From Sporosarcina sp. ACRSL (GTDB lineage Bacteria; Bacillota; Bacilli; Bacillales_A; Planococcaceae), in assembly GCF_022346605.1 (NCBI RefSeq), contig NZ_JAKRNT010000003.1:62001-126000 (forward strand): a stretch of 64,000 nucleotides of DNA, written 5' to 3'. The notes under the pieces are model-generated. The model had not been told where the DNA came from, ran no database searches, and saw only the letters and a program-made list of their open reading frames with translations. This document shows positions 24,143 to 33,892 of the stretch, piece by piece (within the stretch, counting starts at the first letter, position 1; every line of letters starts with the position of its first letter). A program made the position numbers and the translations under genes.

Positions 24143-25462
24143 CTATAGAAATAAATAAGCAATTGGCGTGACAATGATGATTGTCAAAATAGCACGTTGT
24201 GCCCAAATGACGACAAGCTGTGGAATGGAAATAGGGATATCCGTTGAAACGATACAAGGAACAACTGCCGAGAAGAAAATAACTGAAGAAACCGATACGA
24301 CCGCAATAACGAACTTGACGATCAATGTAGATTCTACAACTAACAATGCAGGCAGGAACATTTCCGCGATTCCGAGTGCACTCGCTTTTGCGACTAACAT
24401 CGGCTCAGGAAGCTGCAATGCCCATGTAAACGGATAGAATATGTACCCGAGCCAGTCAAAAACAGGCGTAAATTCAGCCAAAACGAGCCCCAATAAACCG
24501 ATCGACAAAATGGAAGGCAAAATCGCCATCACCATCTTGAAGCCGTCCTTGACCGTAATCAAGATATTTTGTACGAGTGTTGGTGCTTTGGAGACAGTCT
24601 CCATCGCTTCACTCCAAGCTGCCGCAATCCGTTTCCCTTCTGGCTTTACTTCCGGCTGTGGCGTCGAACCTTCGTAATACTCGTCCTTTATCGACCGCAG
24701 CGGCCATAAGTGGGCAGTGATCGCTGTAACGGTAAACGTGACGACAAGTGTCGTCCAGAAATACAGGTTCCACATGCTCATCAAGTCAAGCGTCTTGGCG
24801 ACAACGACCATGAATGTTACGGAAACTGTCGAGAACCCTGTTGCGATAATGGCGGCTTCTTTTGCCGTATACTTCCCTTCCTTGTACACACGATTTGTTA
24901 TTAATAATCCTAACGAATACGAACCGACGAATGAAGCAACAGCATCAATTGCCGACCTGCCCGGTGTCCTCCATATTGGGCGCATGATCGGTTGCAAGAA
25001 GACACCAACAAACTCCAATAGACCGTATCCTACTAATAACGCAAGGAATACGGCACCAATCGGCACTAATATACCTACAGGAATGACTAACTTATTCAAC
25101 AGAAACGGCCCCATGTCAGGCTCAAAAAGCCATGCTGGACCCACATTAAAGACAAGCATGATACCGACGAATAATCCAATCACTTTAAAAAACGAAAAAA
25201 TCATATCAACTTTCGACTTTTTCCAAGTTCCTGAAACAAACGGATAGACCGCCCCTGCGAGAATGACGAGCAAGGCATAGTACGGTAATGCTCCCCCAGC
25301 ATTTGATTGTATCCAAGTGACGATATGATCGAGCATGATTGACTCAGTCCCACCGATTGAAACCGGGACGAAGAACATGAATCCCCCAATTGCGCTATAG
25401 ACAAAGAACTTCCACATACCTGGAGTTGAACCTGTTTTCACCTTTTCCCCTACTTGTTCCAT
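24143..25462 (-). CDS. YjiH-family membrane protein of the hut operon
   Basis: About 439 residues and roughly 10-11 membrane helices. It has the nucleoside-recognition (Gate) fold of the YjiH family: FMFFVPVSIGG near the N-terminus, FVGSYSLGLLITNRVYKEG, and ASALGIAEMFLPALLV in the second half. It is the third gene of an operon after hutU and hutI, so a role in uptake of histidine, urocanate or a related compound is likely, but this rests on position only. The ATG at 25462 follows GGGTGAAAGG; the longer frame is not supported. Confidence 0.83.
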   Translation of the reverse strand: MEQVGEKVKTGSTPGMWKFFVYSAIGGFMFFVPVSIGGTESIMLDHIVTWIQSNAGGALPYYALLVILAGAVYPFVSGTWKKSKVDMIFSFFKVIGLFVGIMLVFNVGPAWLFEPDMGPFLLNKLVIPVGILVPIGAVFLALLVGYGLLEFVGVFLQPIMRPIWRTPGRSAIDAVASFVGSYSLGLLITNRVYKEGKYTAKEAAIIATGFSTVSVTFMVVVAKTLDLMSMWNLYFWTTLVVTFTVTAITAHLWPLRSIKDEYYEGSTPQPEVKPEGKRIAAAWSEAMETVSKAPTLVQNILITVKDGFKMVMAILPSILSIGLLGLVLAEFTPVFDWLGYIFYPFTWALQLPEPMLVAKASALGIAEMFLPALLVVESTLIVKFVIAVVSVSSVIFFSAVVPCIVSTDIPISIPQLVVIWAQRAILTIIIVTPIAYLFL

Positions 25463-25552
25463 AAACCTTTCACCCTTCCCCGACTTTCCGTCAGAATCAA
25501 TTGAAAGAAAGCCGTGAATGATACGCCAACCTTGTTCATTCACGGCCAAGTC

Positions 25553-26806
25553 TTACCCTACGACCAATTCTCCCTTTTTCCACACTTTGTCGACATGATT
25601 CACGCCGAATAGGTACTGAAGCTCTTGATAGTTCGAGATGTTCCACATAACGACGTCCCCTTGCTTGCCGACTTCTAGCGATCCAACTTTGTCCTCCATC
25701 CGGATGGCACAAGCCGCATTCATTGTTGCAGCTACAAGCGCTTCAGCCGGCGTCAGTCGCATCGAGATGCACGCCAAATTCATGACGAGCGGCATTGAAG
25801 TCGTCGGTGACGAACCTGGATTGCAGTCCGTCGAGATGGCAACTGCAACTCCCTCATCAACCATTTGACGCCCCTTCGCAGCCTCCTCACGTAGGAACAA
25901 CGCGGTTGCTGGCAATAAACAAGCAATCACGCCCGCTTCCGCCATCTGCTTGATGCCCTCGTCAGACGCCTTCAACAAATGTTCCGCCGAAATAGCTCCG
26001 ACTTTCGCCGCAAGCTCCGCCCCGCCATACGATTCAATTTCGTCCGCATGGATTTTCGGAATCAAACCGAGCTTCTTCCCTGCTTCCAAAATGCGTTCGC
26101 TCTGTTCCGGCGTGAACACACCTACTTCACAGAACACATCGTTGAAAACTGCAAGCTTCTCTTCCGCCACGACAGGAAGCATGTCGTTAATGATGCTATC
26201 AATATATTCATCTTCATTCCCTTTATATTGTTGCGGAACGGCATGCGCCCCCATGAACGTCGACACGAGGTCAATCGGATGAGTTTCATTCAACCGCTTC
26301 ATCGCCCGCAGTTGCTTCAGTTCCGTCTCAAGATCAAGGCCATAGCCACTCTTCCCCTCAACAGTCGTCACGCCGTGCTTCAGGAAGGAATCAAGCCTGC
26401 GAGCAGATTGCTCTACTAATTCATCTTCCGTCGCCTCGCGAGTCATACGCGTTGTAGCATGGATGCCGCCACCCGCATTCATAATCTCCATATACGTGGC
26501 GCCTTCAAGACGCATTTCAAATTCGCGCTCGCGGCTGCCTCCATAGACGACATGTGTATGTGGATCGACGAGACCTGGCGTCACTAACCTTCCTGTTGCA
26601 TCAATTATGTCTGCTTCGGATTCCCGGCCTCTATATAAGCCCTCCAATTCCTCCGTCGTTCCGACCGCTTTAATCAACCCATCTTCAATCCAAATGCTAC
26701 CGTCCTCGATAATGCCTATTTCCGACATCGCTTCCCGTTTGCGTGGTCCATTTTCACCTGCAATAGTTGCCAGTTGCGCTGCATGTTTAATCCATAGCGG
26801 TTTCAA
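25553..26806 (-). CDS. hutI: Imidazolonepropionase
   Basis: 417 residues, the normal length. It hydrolyses imidazolone-5-propionate to N-formimino-glutamate, the third step of histidine degradation. It belongs to the amidohydrolase superfamily; the metal-binding DPHTHVVYGG motif is present, as are KSGYGLDLETELKQL, KIHADEIESYGG (metal and substrate residues) and AISTDCNPGSSPT with the catalytic Asp. It begins one base after hutU ends, so translation is coupled. Confidence 0.96.
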   Translation of the reverse strand: MKPLWIKHAAQLATIAGENGPRKREAMSEIGIIEDGSIWIEDGLIKAVGTTEELEGLYRGRESEADIIDATGRLVTPGLVDPHTHVVYGGSREREFEMRLEGATYMEIMNAGGGIHATTRMTREATEDELVEQSARRLDSFLKHGVTTVEGKSGYGLDLETELKQLRAMKRLNETHPIDLVSTFMGAHAVPQQYKGNEDEYIDSIINDMLPVVAEEKLAVFNDVFCEVGVFTPEQSERILEAGKKLGLIPKIHADEIESYGGAELAAKVGAISAEHLLKASDEGIKQMAEAGVIACLLPATALFLREEAAKGRQMVDEGVAVAISTDCNPGSSPTTSMPLVMNLACISMRLTPAEALVAATMNAACAIRMEDKVGSLEVGKQGDVVMWNISNYQELQYLFGVNHVDKVWKKGELVVG

Positions 26807-28477
26807 TTACTTGTCACCTTCCATCATCGGGATGGTAACCCCTTTTTCCTTCGCCGTCTTGATAGCCAAGTCATAGCCTGCATCGACGTGACGAGCAATC
26901 CCCATTCCTGGATCCGTCGTCAAGACGCGTTCAAGCCTCACTTCCGCTTCTTTCGTTCCGTCCGCCACGATGACCATGCCTGCGTGCTGGGAATACCCCA
27001 TGCCGACGCCGCCACCGTGATGAACAGATACCCAAGTCGCCCCGCCGACAGCGTTGATCATCGCATTTAGAATCGGCCAATCCGAAACGACGTCTGAGCC
27101 GTCCTTCATTGCTTCGGTTTCACGGTTTGGCGATGCAACGGAACCTGAATCAAGGTGGTCACGACCAATGACGATCGGCGCACTTAATTCACCACTTGCC
27201 ACCATGTCGTTAATGATTTTCCCGAAGCGCGCACGCTCTCCGTATCCGAGCCAGCAAATTCGTGAAGGCAAGCCTTGAAACTGGATCTTCTCCTGCGCCA
27301 TTCTAATCCAATTGCAAAGATGCGTATTATAACTGAATTCCCTCAAGATAACTTCGTCCGTCTTCCGGATATCTTCCGGGTCGCCTGAAAGTGCCACCCA
27401 GCGGAAAGGACCTTTCCCTTCGCAGAACTGCGGACGGATGTAAGCTGGAACGAATCCAGGGAAATCGAATGCCCGCTCAACACCCTCGTCCTTCGCCACT
27501 TGTCGAATATTGTTTCCGTAGTCGAACGTGATGGCCCCTTTATCCATCATTTCAATCATGGCAGAGACATGTTTCGCCATCGAAGCTTTCGAACGTTTCA
27601 CATACTCATCCGGATTCGAAGCGCGGAGCTCTGCCGCTTCTTCAAGCGACATGCCGGATGGGATGTAGCCATTCAACGGGTCATGTGCAGATGTCTGGTC
27701 TGTCAACACATCCGGATTGAATCCGCGAGCAATCATTTCAGGTAAAATATCGGCTGCATTGCCAAGTAGACCGATCGACAACGCCTTGCCTTCCGCCTTT
27801 GCTTCTTCTGCGAGACGAATCGCCTCATCGAGTGAGTCTGTTTTGATATCCGTATAACGCGTTTCAATACGGCGATCGATCCGTGTTTCATCGACTTCGA
27901 TTCCGATGCAAACGCCGCCTGCCATCGTTACCGCCAATGGCTGTGCACCGCCCATGCCGCCGAGGCCAGCAGTCAACGTGATCGTCCCTTTCAATGAATC
28001 TCCGAAATGTTGTTTCGCAAGCTCCGCAAACGTTTCATACGTTCCTTGTACGATCCCTTGCGATCCGATATATATCCAGCTGCCCGCCGTCATTTGTCCG
28101 TACATCATTAAGCCCTTCTTGTCGAGCTCATGGAATGTATCCCAATTGGCGTATGCCGGAACGATATTCGAGTTGGCAATCAACACACGAGGCGCATCTG
28201 TATGTGATTTAAAAATCGCAACCGGTTTACCTGATTGGATCAATAACGTCTCATCATTCTCCAGCTCTTTCAATGAACGAACGATTGCGTCAAAACTCTC
28301 CCAGTTCCGTGCCGCCTTGCCGATCCCCCCATAGACGACAAGCTTGTCAGGATGCTCCGCCACGTCAGGATGCAAGTTATTCATAAGCATCCGAAGCGCC
28401 GCCTCCTGTTGCCATCCCTTCGTATTCAATTCCGTGCCCCTATATTGAACGACCTTCTCCAATGTATCCGCTTTCAT
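26807..28477 (-). CDS. hutU: Urocanate hydratase
   Basis: About 556 residues. It converts urocanate to imidazolonepropionate with tightly bound NAD. Signature sequences include [17 protein letters not shown], the NAD-binding region [34 protein letters not shown] and [18 protein letters not shown] at 28477 is 10 bases from GGGAGG; a TTG two codons upstream is too close to it. First gene of the hutU-hutI-yjiH operon. No hutH (histidine ammonia-lyase) is present in this window. Confidence 0.96.
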   Translation of the reverse strand: MKADTLEKVVQYRGTELNTKGWQQEAALRMLMNNLHPDVAEHPDKLVVYGGIGKAARNWESFDAIVRSLKELENDETLLIQSGKPVAIFKSHTDAPRVLIANSNIVPAYANWDTFHELDKKGLMMYGQMTAGSWIYIGSQGIVQGTYETFAELAKQHFGDSLKGTITLTAGLGGMGGAQPLAVTMAGGVCIGIEVDETRIDRRIETRYTDIKTDSLDEAIRLAEEAKAEGKALSIGLLGNAADILPEMIARGFNPDVLTDQTSAHDPLNGYIPSGMSLEEAAELRASNPDEYVKRSKASMAKHVSAMIEMMDKGAITFDYGNNIRQVAKDEGVERAFDFPGFVPAYIRPQFCEGKGPFRWVALSGDPEDIRKTDEVILREFSYNTHLCNWIRMAQEKIQFQGLPSRICWLGYGERARFGKIINDMVASGELSAPIVIGRDHLDSGSVASPNRETEAMKDGSDVVSDWPILNAMINAVGGATWVSVHHGGGVGMGYSQHAGMVIVADGTKEAEVRLERVLTTDPGMGIARHVDAGYDLAIKTAKEKGVTIPMMEGDK

Positions 28478-28630
28478 TTTCAAACAACCTCCCTTTCGTT
28501 ACTATCATTCTATAAGGAAAGTTCAGACATTTGTTTATGAATTAAGCGTACAATTATATTTTATTGACATCAAAAATAACTCTTTGTGAACTATTTTGAC
28601 GTTTTTATATGAACAACCGACCTGCTAATC

Positions 28631-28674
28631 AAAAAGAGCGAGCAATTTCTCGATTCACTCGAGAAACTACTCGC
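28631..28674 (-). terminator. Terminator of the pyridoxamine kinase gene
   Basis: GCGAG..TTTCTCG / CGAGAAA..CTCGC double stem, followed on the minus strand by TCTTTTTG. Confidence 0.8.
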
Positions 28675-28688
28675 TTCATTCACGATGT

Positions 28689-29534
28689 TTACAACAACAT
28701 TCGTAAAAACGATTCAAAATTCACGCCCGCTACAGTTGGTATCTGTTCCTTCGTTGTGTCTTCGATGGCAGCCGTTAGAAACCTCTCTGCCAGCTTCATC
28801 GCCTCTCCGATATCTTGACCGCGCATCATGCCACCCATAATGACGGACGCAAATAAATCACCCGTTCCGGAATAACTTTCGCCATTATACTCTTGAAGAC
28901 TGTGAAACGAACGATCCGCGCCGATATACATATTCCCGACCGATCTTGTTTGTGAAAGGGCCGGCGGGTTCAAGCCGGTAACAATGACGTTTGCATTTGT
29001 CGCTAATTGCAACTGACGCCCTGCCTCCTCAATTGCCAATAAATAATCCTCGTTCGCCTCGTAACTTTGCAACTTGTCATACGGTACGCCCGTCAGCAGA
29101 CAGCACTCCGTAACGTTCGGCGTAATGAGATCCGCACGCTTTGCGAGTTCTTTCATATAATCAATCAGTCCATCTGACAAAGCTTCATACATCTCTCCCC
29201 GATCGCCCATGACCGGATCGACAAGCAGTGTTGTCCCTTCCTTGTAAAATGCATCTAAAAACGAAAAGATATTTTCGATTTGCTCTTTTCCTGTCACGAA
29301 ACCTGTATGAATGCCGTCAAAAGATGCGCCCAACTTGCTCCACTCGTCTATAAAATGATTCATCTTGGACGTCAAATCCTCACAGTAATAGCTCGGATAC
29401 TCTGTCTGCGATGTCAATATGGCGGTCGGCAGGGGCACTGCCTGCACGCCCATGACGGACAAAACAGGTATCGCCGCTGTGAGCGAGCATTTTCCGAAGG
29501 AGGACATGTCTTGGATGACTGCAACTTTTTTCAT
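28689..29534 (-). CDS. Pyridoxamine/pyridoxal kinase (PdxK/PdxY type)
   Basis: About 281 residues of the ribokinase-like family. It starts MKKVAVIQDMSSFGKCSL, has the substrate region VQAVPLPTAILTSQT, the metal/phosphate region VDPVMGDRGEMY and the anion-hole GTGDLFASVIMGGM with catalytic Asp. It phosphorylates pyridoxal, pyridoxine or pyridoxamine in vitamin B6 salvage. ATG at 29534 follows GGTGGGG. It is divergent from an ECF S-component gene, which fits uptake plus trapping of vitamin B6. Confidence 0.9.
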   Translation of the reverse strand: MKKVAVIQDMSSFGKCSLTAAIPVLSVMGVQAVPLPTAILTSQTEYPSYYCEDLTSKMNHFIDEWSKLGASFDGIHTGFVTGKEQIENIFSFLDAFYKEGTTLLVDPVMGDRGEMYEALSDGLIDYMKELAKRADLITPNVTECCLLTGVPYDKLQSYEANEDYLLAIEEAGRQLQLATNANVIVTGLNPPALSQTRSVGNMYIGADRSFHSLQEYNGESYSGTGDLFASVIMGGMMRGQDIGEAMKLAERFLTAAIEDTTKEQIPTVAGVNFESFLRMLL

Positions 29535-29635
29535 TAGATTCCCCACCTAACTCATCGGTACTTGCACTTTCTCCATCGTACCACAAGAAGGGAAAAGCAA
29601 GAATACAGAGACTGACAATTTCCTCTTCCATTCAT

Positions 29636-29681
29636 CTGACCACTATTACTTTCAACGAACTGGCACTTTCGTAATGGTCAG
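29636..29681. promoter_or_regulatory. Bulged inverted repeat between the B6 kinase and ECF S-component genes
   Basis: CTGACC-act-ATTAC (29636-29649) is complementary to GTAAT-GGTCAG (29671-29681) across a 21-base loop. It sits in the shared intergenic region, so it may be an operator or RNA element common to both genes. Confidence 0.45.
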
Positions 29682-29739
29682 TCCTCAAGTAAAATGAAAG
29701 TAATCAAAAATTCCATAAAGTGAGGAAGAGGATTCGTCT

Positions 29740-30288
29740 ATGCAAAACATACAACGCCAAACGAACACGAAGACGCATACAAAAACATTAGATTTAGTAC
29801 TTACAGCCATTTTGTCCGCACTTGTTCTTATTGCAACGATGATCAATATAAAACTTCCGATTGGGCAAGGTGGATTGATCCATCTAGGGACAGCGATGCT
29901 GTTCATCGTAGCCATTTTATTCGGGCCAAAAAAGGGAGCACTTGCCGGTGCCATTGGAATGGGCTTGTTCGATATCTTTGGCGGCTGGGCCATTTGGGCG
30001 CCTACGACCATTGTTGCCCGTGCTTTGCAAGGCTATATCGTCGGAAAGATCGCTTGGTCGAAAGGTCACCAGGGCGATAGCGTTAAACTTAACATCTGGG
30101 CAGCCGTTGCTTCCACGCCAGTCATGTTGGCGGCCTACTATATCGGGCAAGGAATTATGTATAACAACTGGGTGGCACCACTGGCATCCATTCCGGGTGA
30201 CCTCATTCAAAGCGTTGTCGGTTTGCTGATTGCCATACCGCTTTGCATCACTTTGAAAAAGACGCCATTTTTCCGGAAAAAGTTTTAA
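29740..30288 (+). CDS. ECF transporter S component, probable pyridoxine transporter
   Basis: A 182-residue protein with six membrane helices and the compact S-component layout (ILSALVLIATMINIKLP, GQGGLIHLGTAMLF, KGALAGAIGMGLFDIFGGWA). S components bind a vitamin and use a shared energising module, which is not encoded here. The divergent pyridoxamine kinase gene suggests a vitamin B6 substrate, as proposed for PdxU-type proteins; other vitamins remain possible. GAGGAAGAGG precedes the ATG. It ends in a strong terminator. Confidence 0.83.
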   Translation: MQNIQRQTNTKTHTKTLDLVLTAILSALVLIATMINIKLPIGQGGLIHLGTAMLFIVAILFGPKKGALAGAIGMGLFDIFGGWAIWAPTTIVARALQGYIVGKIAWSKGHQGDSVKLNIWAAVASTPVMLAAYYIGQGIMYNNWVAPLASIPGDLIQSVVGLLIAIPLCITLKKTPFFRKKF

Positions 30289-30290
30289 CT

Positions 30291-30335
30291 AAAAAGCAGT
30301 GATGAGAGGATTTACCCTTTCTTCACTGCTTTTTT
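30291..30335. terminator. Bidirectional terminator after the ECF S-component gene
   Basis: AAAAAGCAGTGA (30291-30302) pairs with TCACTGCTTTTT, followed by further T; it serves the convergent AraC-type gene as well. Confidence 0.9.
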
Positions 30336-30338
30336 AAT

Positions 30339-31772
30339 TTACAGCCGTCTCATCCTGAATTGATAAGGTGTCACGCCCGTCTCCTCTTTGAATCGCCGGC
30401 TGAAATAAGTGGAATGCGTGAAGCCCGCAGCCTGTGAAACTTCAGCAATAGGCAGGTCGGTCTCTGCCAATAAACGCTTCGCTTCTCCGATCCGCATGTT
30501 CAGCAATGCTTTGCTGAACGGTACCCCGACTTCCTTCGCAAACTTGCGGCTTAACGTGCTTTTATGAAGCTTCAATTCATCTGCGCATGCTTCCAAGTTC
30601 CAGGATGCATCCCAATAATTTGCGGCAATCCGCTCCTGCACTTTGTCGACCAAGCTGCTTTCCTCATAGGGTTCACCGGCTGAAGTTTGAAGCAGATCTG
30701 CAATGAATCCAATGAAGGACTGAATAATATGATACATGACCGGCTCACGGATAACCGTTTCGAAAAGTGAATGATACGCATGCTCCACCGCCTGCACCTT
30801 CAATGATTGGGCAATCATATAGCGGCGAATTTGAGCAAGGATGCTCGTCAACCGAACGCGGACCATTTCGGGATCCGGAAACGGGGATTCGAGTGTGAGA
30901 AAATCCTGTTCCATCCATTCCCGGATTTCCGCCACTTGCCTTTTTTCGAGCATTTCCACCCATTTCCGCTGTTCGAGCGGAGATAAAAACGGATCCATGT
31001 CACGCCATTGCAGGTCTTCCTGCTCGATCGTCAAAATATCATAACCGTCATAGAAGATTCGCTCGTGAAAGCGACGCATTTTTCGATAAAGCATCCGGTA
31101 CGTAGCATCCCGGCTATCATCGATATGCAAATAAATCGTCAGCAACGCATCCGATTGTCGTTTCCATTGCGCAAAAAAGATCGAATACGCTTCTTGGAGA
31201 ACGTGCAGCTCATTTAACTTATGGACAACGAGTACAAAATCCGAAAAAGGAAAAATGTCATACGTAGTCGGGAAATCATGCATTTCTAGTTCGCGGACGA
31301 GATGGTCGAGCTCTTCTAACCGCGATGGCGCGATTAAACTTAACAGCACGGGGTGTTCCGCCTTTGTCTCTCCGATGAGAAAATCCTCGTATGTAACTGA
31401 ACCGTCCCGCTGTTGGACAGGTCCATTTTGTTGCGTCATTTCGTTCCGCCAGCGGAAGCGGATTTGCTGGACTTGCTTGATGAGCCGGTCGGGCTGGAAT
31501 GGCCGGAATAAAACATCTTCCGCTTTCAGGGAGAGCGCTTGATAGACTGTTTGGAATGTCCTTTCGGAGGAGATGCCGAGCCAGACTGCATGTGGCGGCA
31601 ATTCGAATTCTTCGGTCATGATGTAGTTCATGTCGATGATGTACAAGTATGCATCTGCTGAAGCAACTGCCCGTTCTGCAATTTCTACTTGGACGTCATT
31701 CCATTGGGATGTGAGCAGCCATTTCAGTCCTTGCGCTTCAAGCGGATCTTTGATGAGCAGTCGTATTTTCAT
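30339..31772 (-). CDS. AraC-family regulator with pseudo-receiver N-terminus, probable hut regulator
   Basis: 477 residues. The last 100 or so form an AraC/XylS double helix-turn-helix (LEACADELKLHKSTLSRKF; ISEVSQ-like PIAEVSQAAGFTHSTYFSRRF; KEETGVTPYQFRMRRL). The first 110 look like a receiver fold (IRLLIKDPLEAQGL, YLYIIDMNY) but the conserved Lys-Pro is replaced by RPF and the acidic pocket is incomplete, so normal phosphorylation is doubtful. The middle 250 residues are unassigned and helical. It is divergent from hutG with an 88-base gap, so regulation of histidine utilisation is the simplest hypothesis. Confidence 0.8.
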   Translation of the reverse strand: MKIRLLIKDPLEAQGLKWLLTSQWNDVQVEIAERAVASADAYLYIIDMNYIMTEEFELPPHAVWLGISSERTFQTVYQALSLKAEDVLFRPFQPDRLIKQVQQIRFRWRNEMTQQNGPVQQRDGSVTYEDFLIGETKAEHPVLLSLIAPSRLEELDHLVRELEMHDFPTTYDIFPFSDFVLVVHKLNELHVLQEAYSIFFAQWKRQSDALLTIYLHIDDSRDATYRMLYRKMRRFHERIFYDGYDILTIEQEDLQWRDMDPFLSPLEQRKWVEMLEKRQVAEIREWMEQDFLTLESPFPDPEMVRVRLTSILAQIRRYMIAQSLKVQAVEHAYHSLFETVIREPVMYHIIQSFIGFIADLLQTSAGEPYEESSLVDKVQERIAANYWDASWNLEACADELKLHKSTLSRKFAKEVGVPFSKALLNMRIGEAKRLLAETDLPIAEVSQAAGFTHSTYFSRRFKEETGVTPYQFRMRRL

Positions 31773-31792
31773 GCGATCACCTATTTCGGGAT

Positions 31793-31820
31793 TTGATTTT
31801 TCTCCATCTAGCTTTATACT
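31793..31820 (+). promoter_or_regulatory. Sigma-A-type promoter of hutG
   Basis: TTGATT (31793-31798), 16 bases, TATACT (31815-31820), about 40 bases before the GTG start. Confidence 0.5.
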
Positions 31821-31860
31821 GATGCCAAGTAGTCTTTCATTTCAGAAAGGGTGATTTTTT

Positions 31861-32799
31861 GTGAATAAAGTCAATGAATCTATTTGGACAGGCCGGATTG
31901 ATCATACAGAGGACCGTGCAAGTTTCCGGTATCATCAAGTCGTTGAACTGGCCGATATCGAGCAAGTTTCGGGCGGTTGTGCCATCATCGGATTCGAATG
32001 CGAGGAAGGCGTCCGGCGGAATAAAGGCCGGCTAGGTGCGGCTGAAGCTCCTAATGCATTACGCGGTGGACTGGCGAATCTTCCGTGGCGATTCCCGGAA
32101 ACCGCCAGTCTATTCGATGTCGGCAATATTGCGTGTGTTGGCGAAGAATTGGAGTCTGCTCAACAGCAACTCGGTGAAGCCGTTACGGCGATCCTTTCGA
32201 AGGGCACAAAGCCAATCATTCTTGGCGGTGGCCACGAGACATTGTACGGACATTATCTCGGAGTTCGTGAATCGATTGGAAAGGACGCCACGCTCGGCAT
32301 CATTAATATCGACGCGCATTTCGATTTGCGGCCGTACGACGAACAGCCTTCCTCCGGCACGATGTTCAGGCAAATTTTAGAGAGTGATCCGAATGCTAAG
32401 TATTTTGTTGCCGGTATCCAGCGGTACGGAAACACGCAGGAGCTGTTCGATCGGGCTGATTTGCTTAGTGTTACATACGTGTATGAAGACGAAATGATTC
32501 CCGGTCATCTCGATGAGCTGATGGCCGCTTTGGATGAATTCATTAATCAGCACGACATAGTGATGCTTACGTTATGTACGGATGTCTTAAACGCAGCGTT
32601 CGCTCCTGGCGTCAGCGCCCCTTCCCCATTTGGGCTTGATCCGTCCACGGTACGAGCCATCATCCGGAAAGTAGCCGGGCATTCGAAGACCCGCTCCTTC
32701 GACATTTGCGAAGTGAATCCTGCTTTGGATGAAGGTGGACGGACCGTGAAGCTTGGGGCTTATTTTGTGAATGAAGCGATTGCAGGTTTGGTGAATTGA
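31861..32799 (+). CDS. hutG: Formimidoylglutamase
   Basis: 312 residues of the arginase/ureohydrolase family. Manganese ligands are in GGGHETLYGHY, NIDAHFDLRPY and CTDVLNAAFAPG. It splits N-formimino-glutamate into glutamate and formamide, the last step of the hut pathway. Starts with GTG after GAAAGGGTGA. It is separated from hutU/hutI by the B6 genes and a divergent AraC-type regulator. Agmatinase-like activity is the alternative but is made unlikely by the context. Confidence 0.92.
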   Translation: MNKVNESIWTGRIDHTEDRASFRYHQVVELADIEQVSGGCAIIGFECEEGVRRNKGRLGAAEAPNALRGGLANLPWRFPETASLFDVGNIACVGEELESAQQQLGEAVTAILSKGTKPIILGGGHETLYGHYLGVRESIGKDATLGIINIDAHFDLRPYDEQPSSGTMFRQILESDPNAKYFVAGIQRYGNTQELFDRADLLSVTYVYEDEMIPGHLDELMAALDEFINQHDIVMLTLCTDVLNAAFAPGVSAPSPFGLDPSTVRAIIRKVAGHSKTRSFDICEVNPALDEGGRTVKLGAYFVNEAIAGLVN

Positions 32800-32811
32800 G
32801 TGATATATGAT

Positions 32812-32835
32812 GCCCGCCATTAACGATTGGCGGGC
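32812..32835. terminator. Hairpin between hutG and the hydroxyacid dehydrogenase gene
   Basis: GCCCGCCA / TGGCGGGC perfect 8-bp stem with an 8-base loop between two convergent genes; the T tract is short. Confidence 0.65.
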
Positions 32836-32848
32836 TCTTCATTTCATC

Positions 32849-33811
32849 TCAGACGACACGGTTTTCGGGCTCTTTTCCTTCTAGTACATTGATGATCGCC
32901 TCGACATTCAATCTCATCATCGCGCGGCGTGTTTCGACGCTAGCGCTTCCGATATGAGGAACCGCTGTGACGTTTGGCAACGTAAGTAATGGATGGCGGA
33001 GAGGAATCGGTTCTGTTTCAAAAACGTCCAATCCGGCGGCGAAGATTGTTTTATTGTTTAACGCGTCATAAAGGGCGCTTTCATCGACAATGCCTCCACG
33101 TGAAACGCTAATGAGAGTGGCCGTTTTCTTCATGAGCGACAGCTCCCGTTCGCCGATCATCCCTTTCGTCTCTTCGGTGAAAGGCACTAGGATCACAACA
33201 TGGTCCGCTCGTTTGAGCAAGTCGTCCAATTCGGCGAATGTGACGCCGTATGTTTCTTCCGCTTCAGGCTTGCGGTTACGATTATGATAGAGTACTTGCA
33301 TGTTGAACCCTTTCGCTCTACGCGCAACAGCTTCGCCGATTCGCCCCATGCCGATGATACCAAGCGTTGTCCCGTGCACGTCCATTCCGGTAAAACCCAT
33401 CGGTGTCCACGACAGCCAACCGCCTTGTCGAAGCTCCTTTTCAGCGGTATTGAAGCGGCGTGCCGTTGCAAGGAGGAGTCCGAATGCGAGATCTGCAGTC
33501 GTTTCGGTCAACACATCAGGCGTATTCGTCATGATGATCCCCTTCTCCTTCGCCGCTTCGATATCGATATTGTTAAAGCCGACCGCCATGTTTGAAATGA
33601 CCCTTAAGTTTGTAGCGCTTTCCAGCATGCCGCGGTCAATCGTATCTGAAATCATCGACCATAGCGCATCGACTTGCGCAATCTCTTCCCGCAATACATA
33701 ATCAGTGACCGCTACGTCTTCCGAATCCCACATCCGGACAATGAACTTTTCTTTTAACGGTGCAACGATTTCATCCGGCAGCTTTCTCGTAATAAACACA
33801 GTCGGTTTCAT
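32849..33811 (-). CDS. D-2-hydroxyacid dehydrogenase (glyoxylate/hydroxypyruvate reductase type)
   Basis: 320 residues. NAD-binding motif LGIIGMGRIGEAVAR, and the catalytic triad Arg in SVSRGGIVDE, Glu in GLDVFETEP and His in VPHIGSAS. The group includes D-glycerate dehydrogenase and glyoxylate reductase; the short substrate loop and LSWTPMGFTGMDV region resemble GyaR/GhrB-type enzymes. It is not linked to its neighbours in an operon. The exact substrate is not defined. Confidence 0.87.
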   Translation of the reverse strand: MKPTVFITRKLPDEIVAPLKEKFIVRMWDSEDVAVTDYVLREEIAQVDALWSMISDTIDRGMLESATNLRVISNMAVGFNNIDIEAAKEKGIIMTNTPDVLTETTADLAFGLLLATARRFNTAEKELRQGGWLSWTPMGFTGMDVHGTTLGIIGMGRIGEAVARRAKGFNMQVLYHNRNRKPEAEETYGVTFAELDDLLKRADHVVILVPFTEETKGMIGERELSLMKKTATLISVSRGGIVDESALYDALNNKTIFAAGLDVFETEPIPLRHPLLTLPNVTAVPHIGSASVETRRAMMRLNVEAIINVLEGKEPENRVV

Positions 33812-33892
33812 GCCATCCCTCCCGATTCTCTTATTATCTATTTTAGCATAATTCAGTTTGTTTATTTTTGGGGAATTGATTGAATGTGTGAA

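Noticed and set aside
30339..31772. Ordinary two-component response regulator
   Set aside because: The receiver-like N-terminus lacks key residues, no kinase gene is adjacent, and the C-terminus is AraC type.
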